This document shows positions 8,621 through 15,156 of a stretch of 64,000 nucleotides of DNA, in pieces. This DNA is from JAFKFH01 sp017307375 (GTDB lineage Bacteria > Pseudomonadota > Alphaproteobacteria > Ferrovibrionales > Ferrovibrionaceae): positions 2,728,001-2,792,000 of the forward strand of contig OZ245874.1 of the NCBI GenBank assembly GCA_965229335.1. Direction: 5' to 3'. The number at the start of each line of letters is the position of its first letter. Within the stretch, counting starts at the first letter, position 1. A model generated the notes under the pieces. The model did not search any database and was not told the DNA's origin. It was given only the letters and a program-made list of their open reading frames with translations. Position numbers and translations under genes: made by a program.

Positions 8621-9355
8621 CTACCGCCCGCGGAGAATGACGGCCAGCGCTGCGGCCAGCATAGCCGCTAGCCCGAACCATGTCAGCGCGTAGCCGAGAT
8701 GGCTGTTGCGGAACTGCACCACGGTCATCCCGCCCTTCGGCCAGCCGCCGTCGTTGGGCTGCGCATCCGCGTCGACGAAGAAGGGGGCGCTGCCGGCCAG
8801 GTCGCGGGCTTTGGCGATCGCTGCCACGTCGCGGGAATACCACCGGCCGGCCGCCGGATCGTTGTCACGCAGGAAGCCGCCGCCCGGTTCGCTGATCCGC
8901 AGCAGGCCGGCGACGTGGGTATCACCCTCGATCTGCCCTGCCGGCCGCGTCGCGGGATCGCGCCGGTCCGATGGCACGAAGCCGCGATTGACCAGCACGG
9001 TGAACCCCTGGTCGGTGCGGAACGGGGTCACCACCCAGAAGCCGCCGCCCAGCGCGGTGACGGCCTGGACCAGCGTCTCGCGGTCATTGAGGAAGCGGCC
9101 GGTCATCGTCACATGCCGATATTCGTCGCCGGCCGCCGTCACGCCGGGCCACGCGGCCGGCCCCGGTACCGGTACCGGGGGCCGGTCGACCCGTTCCGTC
9201 ACCCGGGCGATCAGCGCCAGTTTCCAGTCGCGGCGGTCGAGCTGCCAAAGGCCGAGGGCCGTGGTGATGCCGATTCCAATCAGCATCACCAGGCCAAAGG
9301 CCAGCTTCTTCCGGTTCGTCCTGTCCGTCCCCCCTGAGCGCGCCGGGGCGCTCAC
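8621..9355 (-). CDS. SURF1-family cytochrome oxidase assembly protein
   Basis: The 244-residue protein has the SURF1 layout: an N-terminal membrane helix ('LAFGLVMLIGIGITTALG', ~19-36) followed by 'WQLDRRDWKLALI', a periplasmic domain, and a C-terminal helix ('ALTWFGLAAMLAAALAVIL'). 'VLVNRGFVP' is typical of the family. SURF1 inserts heme into heme-copper oxidases, best known for aa3 enzymes. Here it follows cyoD directly (start and cyoD stop overlap by 4 bases), at the place where cyoE often lies; no heme O synthase gene is in the window. This position suggests it serves assembly of the bo3-type oxidase encoded upstream. Confidence 0.88.
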   Translation of the reverse strand: MSAPARSGGTDRTNRKKLAFGLVMLIGIGITTALGLWQLDRRDWKLALIARVTERVDRPPVPVPGPAAWPGVTAAGDEYRHVTMTGRFLNDRETLVQAVTALGGGFWVVTPFRTDQGFTVLVNRGFVPSDRRDPATRPAGQIEGDTHVAGLLRISEPGGGFLRDNDPAAGRWYSRDVAAIAKARDLAGSAPFFVDADAQPNDGGWPKGGMTVVQFRNSHLGYALTWFGLAAMLAAALAVILRGR

Positions 9356-9717
9356 GGCATCCCGCTCATGTCATGCATGCCCGGCATCATGTTGGTGTTC
9401 AGGTGGAACATCACCCAAAGCGAGCCGGACAGCACGATGACGACCAGGATCAGCGTGAACAGCAGCGCCGTGATCGACCAGCCGCCCTCCGCCTTGGGGT
9501 GCATGTGCAGGAAGTAGATCATGTGGACGACGACCTGGACGGCGGCGAAGGCCATGATGGCGATTGCCGTCGCCTGCTTGCTTTCCAGCGCCCCGGTCAT
9601 CACCAGCCAGAACGGGATCGCGGTCAGCACGACCGAAAGGACGAAGCCGGTCAGGTAGCCCTTCAGCGTAACGGGCGCATGGCCGTTGTCGTGGCCGGTT
9701 TCGGCATGACCGCTCAT
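9352..9717 (-). CDS. cyoD: Cytochrome o ubiquinol oxidase subunit IV
   Basis: I use the ATG at 9717 ('MSGHAETGHDNG'), giving 121 residues, because it overlaps the cyoC stop by 4 bases; the frame is open 27 codons further upstream inside cyoC. Three transmembrane helices are visible (~22-40, ~47-65, ~80-100), with the conserved 'QVVVHMIYFLHMHPKAEGGW' between the second and third. The C-terminus is Met/His-rich ('NTNMMPGMHDMSGMP'). Subunit IV is needed for assembly and stability of the CuB site. It is part of cyoABCD. Confidence 0.9.
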   Translation of the reverse strand: MSGHAETGHDNGHAPVTLKGYLTGFVLSVVLTAIPFWLVMTGALESKQATAIAIMAFAAVQVVVHMIYFLHMHPKAEGGWSITALLFTLILVVIVLSGSLWVMFHLNTNMMPGMHDMSGMP

Positions 9718-10343
9718 CGCAGCATTCCCATCAGATAGACGAAAGTGAAGACGCCGATCCAGATGACGTCGAGGAAGTGCCAGAACATGCTGAGGCACAT
9801 CAGCCGGCGCTGGTTGGCGGCGATCAGCCCGTGGCGGGCCACCTGCACCATCAGCGTGACCAGCCAGATGATGCCGAAAGTCACATGCAGGCCGTGGGTG
9901 CCGACCAGCGTGAAGAACGACGACAGGAAGGCCGAACGCTGCGGCGTCGCCCCTTCGTGGATCATGTGGGCGAATTCGTAGAGTTCGATGCCGATGAAGG
10001 CCAGGCCGAACAGCCCGGTGACGGCAAGCCAGGCCTGGACCGCGCCGGCGCGGCCACGCTGCATCTCGAGCATGGCAAAGCCGTAGGTGATCGACGACAT
10101 CAGCAGCATCGCGGTGTTGACCGCGACCAGCGGCAGGTCGAACAGGTCCTTCGGGGCGGGGCCGGCGGCGTAGCTGGCGCCGAGCACGCCGTACACGGCG
10201 AACAGGATCGCGAAGATGAGGCAGTCGCTCATCAGGTAGATCCAGAAGCCGAGCATGGTCGACCCGCCTTCCGGATGGTCGTGCTCGTCCAGGTCGTAGA
10301 AGACGGGAGTGCCGCCTGCGGTGGTTTGGAGGTTCGTTGCCAT
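9714..10343 (-). CDS. cyoC: Cytochrome o ubiquinol oxidase subunit III
   Basis: A 209-residue membrane protein with five predicted helices, as in bo3-type subunit III. It contains 'GFWIYLMSDCLIFAILFAVY' near the N-terminus and the 'LVGTHGLHVTFGIIWL' segment typical of the CyoC/COX3 family. It is a structural subunit of the proton-pumping quinol oxidase in the cytoplasmic membrane. It starts 7 bases after the cyoB stop and overlaps cyoD by 4. Confidence 0.92.
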   Translation of the reverse strand: MATNLQTTAGGTPVFYDLDEHDHPEGGSTMLGFWIYLMSDCLIFAILFAVYGVLGASYAAGPAPKDLFDLPLVAVNTAMLLMSSITYGFAMLEMQRGRAGAVQAWLAVTGLFGLAFIGIELYEFAHMIHEGATPQRSAFLSSFFTLVGTHGLHVTFGIIWLVTLMVQVARHGLIAANQRRLMCLSMFWHFLDVIWIGVFTFVYLMGMLR

Positions 10344-10350
10344 GATTGCC

Positions 10351-12357
10351 TTACCCTCGCGACGCCAGGGCCTGCGTCCGCGCCTCCTCGGTCCGGACGA
10401 CCTCGTCGGCCGGAATGTGGAAGTCGCGGTGGTAGTTGAAGGTGTGCCAGATCGCGGTGGCGACGATGCCGACGAAGCTCAGCGCGGCAAGCCACCAGAT
10501 GTACCAGATCAGGGCGAAGCCGCAGGCGACGCTGAGCCCCGCCAGGATCACGCCGGTGCCGGTGCTGCGGGGCATGTGGATCGGGCGGAAGCCGGTCAGC
10601 GGGCGGCCATGGCCGCGGCGCTTCATGTCGGCCCAGGCGTCGTTGTCGTGAACGATCGGCGTGAAGGCGAAGTTGTAGTCGGGCGGCGGGGACGAGGTCG
10701 ACCATTCCAGCGTGCGGCCGTCCCACGGGTCGCCGGTGACGTCGACGAGTTCCTTGCGCTTCCAGACACTGACCGCGATCTGCAGCAGGAAGGCGCCGAT
10801 GCCGGCCGCGATCACCAACGCCCCGATTCCGGCGATGATGAACCAGATGTGCAGCGACGGGTCGTCGAACACCCGCATGCGCCGGGTCACGCCCATCAGG
10901 CCCAGCACGTAGAGCGGGGTGAAGGCCAGCCAGAAGCCCACTACCCAGCACCAGAACGAGACCTTGCCCCAGAACGGATCGAGCTTGAACCCGAACGCCT
11001 TGGGCCACCAGTAGGCGATCCCGGCAAACAGGCCGAACAGCACGCCGCCGATGATCACGTTATGGAAATGGGCGATCAGGAACAGGCTGTTGTGCAGCAC
11101 GAAGTCGGCCGGCGGCACCGCCAGCAGCACGCCGGTCATGCCGCCGACGACGAAGGTCAGCATGAAGGCGATGGTCCACATCATCGGCAGCTCGAACCGG
11201 ATGCGGCCGCGATACATCGTGAACAGCCAGTTGAAGATCTTCGCACCCGTCGGGATCGAGATGATCATCGTCGTGATGCCGAAGAACGAGTTGACGCTGG
11301 CGCCCGAGCCCATCGTGAAGAAGTGATGCAGCCAGACCAGGTAGGACAGCACGGTGATCACGACGGTGGCGTAGACCATCGAGGTGTAGCCGAACAGCCG
11401 CTTGCCCGAAAACGTCGAGGTGACTTCGGAGAAGACGCCGAACAGCGGCAGGATCAGGATGTAGACCTCGGGGTGGCCCCAGATCCAGATCAGGTTCACG
11501 TACATCATCGGGCTGCCGCCGAAGTCGTTCGTGAAGAAGTTGGTGCCGACGTAGCGATCGAGGCCGAGCAGCACCAGCACGGCGGTGAGCACCGGGAAGG
11601 AGGCGACGATCAGGACGTTGGTGCAGAGCGACGTCCAGGTGAACACCGGCATCTTCATCAGCGTCATGCCCGGCGCGCGCAGCTTGATGATCGTACAGAT
11701 CAGGTTGATGCCGGATAATGTCGTTCCGACGCCGGCTATCTGCAGCGCCCAGATGTAGTAGTCGACGCCGACATCGGGGCTGTAGCCGATGTTGGAAAGC
11801 GGCGGATAGGCCAGCCAGCCGGTCTTGGCGAATTCGCCGATGAACAGCGAGGCCATCACCAGCACCGCGCCGCCGACCGTCATCCAGAAGCTGAAATTGT
11901 TCAGGAAGGGGAACGACACGTCGCGCGCGCCGATCTGCAGCGGCACCACGTAGTTCATCAGGCCGGTGACCAGCGGCATCGCCACGAAGAAGATCATGAT
12001 GACGCCGTGCGCCGTGAAGATCTGGTCGTAGTGATGGGCGTTGAGATAGCCCTCCGACCCGTTGAAGGCCCAGGCCTGCTGCAGGCGCATCATGATCGCG
12101 TCGGCGAAGCCGCGCAGCAGCATGATGATGCCCAGCACCATGTACATGATGCCGATCTTCTTGTGATCGACGCTGGTGAACCATTCGCGCCACAGATAGC
12201 CCCAGAGGCGGAAATAGGTCAGCGCGCCGACGACCGCGATGCCGCCGAGGGCGACGACGCCGAAGGTGACGACGACGATGGGCTCGTGCAGCGGCAGCGA
12301 TTCCCAGCTGAGGCGGCCGAACAGGAAGGAGGTTTGCATCGTACTGGACTCGGTCAT
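10351..12357 (-). CDS. cyoB: Cytochrome o ubiquinol oxidase subunit I
   Basis: I chose the ATG at 12357 ('MTESSTMQTSF', 668 residues), 7 bases after the cyoA stop; a second ATG lies six codons on. It is the catalytic heme-copper subunit: heme b, heme o3 and CuB. Visible landmarks are 'YLNAHHYDQIFTAHGVIMIFF' (heme ligand region), the CuB/Tyr loop 'WGHPEVYILILPLFGVFSEV', 'YATVVITVLSYLVWLHHFFTMG' and 'HNSLFLIAHFHNVIIGGVLFG' with its paired heme histidines. The N-terminal extension and final helices match the ~660-residue CyoB of E. coli rather than shorter aa3 subunits. Confidence 0.94.
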   Translation of the reverse strand: MTESSTMQTSFLFGRLSWESLPLHEPIVVVTFGVVALGGIAVVGALTYFRLWGYLWREWFTSVDHKKIGIMYMVLGIIMLLRGFADAIMMRLQQAWAFNGSEGYLNAHHYDQIFTAHGVIMIFFVAMPLVTGLMNYVVPLQIGARDVSFPFLNNFSFWMTVGGAVLVMASLFIGEFAKTGWLAYPPLSNIGYSPDVGVDYYIWALQIAGVGTTLSGINLICTIIKLRAPGMTLMKMPVFTWTSLCTNVLIVASFPVLTAVLVLLGLDRYVGTNFFTNDFGGSPMMYVNLIWIWGHPEVYILILPLFGVFSEVTSTFSGKRLFGYTSMVYATVVITVLSYLVWLHHFFTMGSGASVNSFFGITTMIISIPTGAKIFNWLFTMYRGRIRFELPMMWTIAFMLTFVVGGMTGVLLAVPPADFVLHNSLFLIAHFHNVIIGGVLFGLFAGIAYWWPKAFGFKLDPFWGKVSFWCWVVGFWLAFTPLYVLGLMGVTRRMRVFDDPSLHIWFIIAGIGALVIAAGIGAFLLQIAVSVWKRKELVDVTGDPWDGRTLEWSTSSPPPDYNFAFTPIVHDNDAWADMKRRGHGRPLTGFRPIHMPRSTGTGVILAGLSVACGFALIWYIWWLAALSFVGIVATAIWHTFNYHRDFHIPADEVVRTEEARTQALASRG

Positions 12358-12364
12358 GGAACGA

Positions 12365-13552
12365 TCACAGGGCTGACGGCTGGGCCGGCTGCACGGCGGG
12401 AACGAGGCCGCCGACGCGCCGGTTCTCGGTCCACGGACGGCCGAGGCCGGCACCGCGCAGCGGCGACGGGTCGCGCAAGGTGACGAGGCCCGGGCGCGAG
12501 GCTTCGCGCGCGGCGCGGAAGACGGCCTCTTCCTCCTCGACGGTGCAGATGCTGGCCACGTAGGTCGCGGCGGCACCCCGCCGGGCGAACTTGTCGTAGG
12601 CGAGCGGCGCGGTGGCATAGACTCCGGCCATGCCGAGGCCGCCGCGCGCATCGATCGACATCATCTGATTCATGCACATCTTGCCCTGCTCGACGCACAT
12701 GTTGAGGATCGCCTGATAGAGGTCGGGGGCGACCGGCGAGAAGCGGCGGACGGGCTCGTTCTCGCTCGGCCGCTCGAGTTCGAGATAGCGCGCGCGATCG
12801 AGGCCCTTGCCCTCGGCCTTGGCCTGCGCCACCCACTGCTCGAATTCCTGCGGCGACTGGCCGAGGAAGGCGAAGCGCATCCCGGAGAAGCCGGCGCCGC
12901 TGTAATTGGCCGAGAAGCCGAGATAGCGGCCGGGGTGGTTGATCACCGCGTGCAGCTTGGTCTCCATCCCCGGCATCGCGTAGATCATGCCGGCCAGCGC
13001 CGGGACGTAGAACGCGTTCATCACCGATGACGAAGTGATCCGGAAGTCGATCGGCCGATCCACCGGCGCCGCCATCTCGTTGACCGTGGCGATGCCATAT
13101 TCCGGATAGAGAAACAGCCATTTCCAGTCGAGGGCGACGACCTCGACGGTCAGCGGCGCGTGTTCCGGCGTCACCGGCTTGCCCGCCGCGATCCGGTCGA
13201 TCCGGCGATAGGGGTCGAGCAGATGCGTGCCGGCCCAGGTCAGCGCGCCCAGGCAGATGATGATCAGCAGCGGCGCGGCCCAGATCACCAGCTCCAGCTT
13301 GGTCGAGTGGTCCCAATCCGGCTCGTAGGCAGCCTGGCGGTTGCCCTGGCGGTTGCCCTGGCGGTAGCGCCAGGCGAACAGGACGGTCAGCGCCATCACC
13401 GGAATGATGATCAGCAGCATCAACAGCGTCGAGATGACCAGCAGGTCGCGCTGCTGGGCCGCGACGTCGCCGGCCGGGGCGAGGACGATGAGGTCGCATC
13501 CGCCGAGCAGCAGCGGAATGGGAAGAAGCAACAGCGTGCCGAAACGTCTCAT
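12365..13552 (-). CDS. cyoA: Cytochrome o ubiquinol oxidase subunit II (lipoprotein)
   Basis: I start at the ATG encoding 'MRRFGTLLLLPIPLLLGGCD' (395 residues). This gives a lipoprotein signal with lipobox LGGC, as in CyoA; the upstream open frame looks non-coding. Two membrane helices follow, then the cupredoxin domain ('VVALDWKWLFLYPEYGIATV', 'FYVPALAGMIYAMPGMETKL'), which lacks the CuA ligands, as expected for a quinol oxidase. Residues between the helices contain a short tandem repeat (RQGNRQGNRQ) from a 12-base unit at 13333-13368. It is the first gene of the cyo operon, behind the palindrome region shared with the divergent MFS gene. Confidence 0.92.
   Translation of the reverse strand: MRRFGTLLLLPIPLLLGGCDLIVLAPAGDVAAQQRDLLVISTLLMLLIIIPVMALTVLFAWRYRQGNRQGNRQAAYEPDWDHSTKLELVIWAAPLLIIICLGALTWAGTHLLDPYRRIDRIAAGKPVTPEHAPLTVEVVALDWKWLFLYPEYGIATVNEMAAPVDRPIDFRITSSSVMNAFYVPALAGMIYAMPGMETKLHAVINHPGRYLGFSANYSGAGFSGMRFAFLGQSPQEFEQWVAQAKAEGKGLDRARYLELERPSENEPVRRFSPVAPDLYQAILNMCVEQGKMCMNQMMSIDARGGLGMAGVYATAPLAYDKFARRGAAATYVASICTVEEEEAVFRAAREASRPGLVTLRDPSPLRGAGLGRPWTENRRVGGLVPAVQPAQPSAL
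13333..13368 (-). repeat. Three tandem 12-bp units inside cyoA
   Basis: The plus strand shows CCTGGCGGTTGC twice, then CCTGGCGGTAGC. It encodes the RQGN-type repeat in the cytoplasmic loop between the two CyoA helices. The frame is kept, so copy-number change would add or remove four residues. Confidence 0.8.
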
Positions 13553-13590
13553 GAGAAACTCGAATGCCTGGTACGGTTTCCGGGCGGCAG

Positions 13591-13604
13591 TGACAAATTG
13601 TGCA
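13591..13604. promoter_or_regulatory. Partial second copy of the cyo/MFS palindrome core
   Basis: TGACAAATTGTGCA shares the 10-base core GACAAATTGT with the minus-strand reading of the palindrome at 13650-13668. It lies ~40 bases upstream of the cyoA start. This could be a second, weaker operator for the same regulator. Confidence 0.35.
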
Positions 13605-13649
13605 CTGCGGCATCGGGGCCAGAGATAGCGGGGAGCGCGATGGCAGGGC

Positions 13650-13668
13650 ATTGGACAATTTGTCCAAT
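13650..13668. promoter_or_regulatory. Perfect 19-bp palindrome between cyoA and the MFS gene
   Basis: ATTGGACAATTTGTCCAAT has 9-base arms around one central base. It sits about midway in the 214-base gap between two divergent genes. The symmetry and AT-rich centre against a GC-rich background suggest a dimeric regulator site. I cannot name the regulator; the RegA consensus does not match. Confidence 0.55.
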
Positions 13669-13766
13669 CCCCCATTCTGCCGCACTGCAGCAAATAGACG
13701 GAGGGAGCGGCAGAGCCATGCCGGGCCGGATGGTTATACTTAAGTAGGTAGCAGCGGGCGTTGACG

Positions 13767-15092
13767 ATGACCCATGTGACGGCAGCCGAGCGCGATGCGC
13801 GGAACGTTTCCCACCATGCGGGGGTGAACCCCGGCGACATTGCCGTCGGCGTGATCATCGGCCGAACCTCGGAATTCTTCGATTTCTTCGTCTATGCGAT
13901 CGCCTCGGTGATCGTGTTCCCGAAGCTGGTCTTCCCGCATACCGACCCGCTGCTGGGTACCGTCTATTCGTTCGCCATCTTCGCGCTGGCTTTCGTGGCC
14001 CGGCCGGTCGGGACCGTGTTCTTCATGGCGGTCGACCGCGCCTATGGCCGCGGCGCCAAGCTGACCTCGGCGTTGCTGCTGCTCGGGATTTCCACCGTCG
14101 CCATCGCCTTCCTGCCCAGCCACGACACGATCGGCCCAGCCGCGATCTGGCTGCTGGCCCTGGCCCGGATCGGGCAGGGCATCGCGCTCGGCGGCACCTG
14201 GGACGGCCTGCCGTCGCTGCTGGCCCTCAACGCGCCGGAAAACCGCCGCGGCTTCTATGCGATGGTGCCCCAGCTCGGCGCGCCGATCGGCCTGATCGTC
14301 GCCTCGGCGCTGTTTGCCTATTTCGTGACCAACCTGTCGGCCGCCGACTTCTTCGACTGGGGCTGGCGCTACCCGTTCTTCGTCGCTTTCGCCATCAATG
14401 TCGTCGCGCTGTTCGCACGACTTCGCATCGTCGTCACCCCCGAATTCACCCGCCTGTTCGAGAACGGCGAATTGCAGCCTTCGCGGATTCGCGACGTGGT
14501 GCGGTCCGAGGGCAGCAACATCCTGATCGGCGCCTTCGCCCCGCTGGCCAGCTTCGCCCTGTTCCACATGGTCACGGTGTTCCCGCTGTCCTGGGTATTC
14601 CTGTTCACCGACGAGGCGCCGGGCCGGTTCCTGATCATCGAAGTCATCTCGGCGGCGTTCGGCATCCTGGCGATCATCGCCTCCGGCCTGATTGCCGACC
14701 GCATCGGGCGCCATTCGCTGCTGCTCGGCACCGGCATCGCCATCGCCGTCTTCTCCGGCTTCGCGCCCCAGCTGCTCGACGGCGGCACGGTGGGCGAGGT
14801 CGTCTTCATGGTGCTCGGCTTCATCCTGCTCGGCCTTTCCTTCGGCCAATCCTCGGGCGTCGTGGCATCGAGCTTCTCGGCCCGCTACCGCTATACCGGC
14901 TCGGCCGTCACCTCCGATCTCGCCTGGCTGTTCGGCGCCGGGTTCGCGCCGTTGGCGGCGCTGCTGCTGTCGAGCAATTTCGGCCTGATCTCGGCCGGCG
15001 CCTATCTGCTGTCGGGGGCTGCCTGCACCCTGGTCGCCCTGTGGGTCGCGAGCCGGATGGGCCGCGATGTCGGCCGCACCAGCATGCAGTGA
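13767..15092 (+). CDS. MFS transporter, metabolite:H+ symporter-like
   Basis: I start at the ATG ('MTHVTAAERDARN', 441 residues); a TTG two codons earlier is also in frame. It has twelve predicted membrane helices. Motifs of the MHS/ShiA-KgtP type appear: 'GRTSEFFDFFVYAIASVIVF' in helix 1, 'FAIFALAFVARPVGTVFFM' in helix 2, and 'LARIGQGIALGGTWDGLPSL' in helix 4-5. It should import an organic acid or similar metabolite, but the substrate is unclear. A possible -10 (TATACT) lies at 13735-13740. It converges with the flavoprotein gene downstream, with a hairpin between them. Confidence 0.75.
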   Translation: MTHVTAAERDARNVSHHAGVNPGDIAVGVIIGRTSEFFDFFVYAIASVIVFPKLVFPHTDPLLGTVYSFAIFALAFVARPVGTVFFMAVDRAYGRGAKLTSALLLLGISTVAIAFLPSHDTIGPAAIWLLALARIGQGIALGGTWDGLPSLLALNAPENRRGFYAMVPQLGAPIGLIVASALFAYFVTNLSAADFFDWGWRYPFFVAFAINVVALFARLRIVVTPEFTRLFENGELQPSRIRDVVRSEGSNILIGAFAPLASFALFHMVTVFPLSWVFLFTDEAPGRFLIIEVISAAFGILAIIASGLIADRIGRHSLLLGTGIAIAVFSGFAPQLLDGGTVGEVVFMVLGFILLGLSFGQSSGVVASSFSARYRYTGSAVTSDLAWLFGAGFAPLAALLLSSNFGLISAGAYLLSGAACTLVALWVASRMGRDVGRTSMQ

Positions 15093-15100
15093 CGGTCCCC

Positions 15101-15134
15101 GGAAAAAGCTACGGCCGGGTTCGACCCGGCCGTA
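15101..15134 (-). terminator. Intrinsic terminator for the dimethylglycine dehydrogenase-like gene
   Basis: Perfect 11-bp arms at 15110-15120 and 15124-15134 enclose a 3-base loop, 22 bases after the minus-strand stop. On the minus strand the stem is followed by a run of five T (15103-15107). On the plus strand there is no T-run, so it fits the minus-strand gene best, though the hairpin may also end MFS transcripts. Confidence 0.75.
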
Positions 15135-15156
15135 ACTGCTTCCTGCTGCAGCGGTC

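Noticed and set aside
8604..8843. N-terminal extension of the regB frame
   Set aside because: It overlaps the SURF1 gene and is Arg-rich without a domain; RegB proteins begin close to the chosen ATG.
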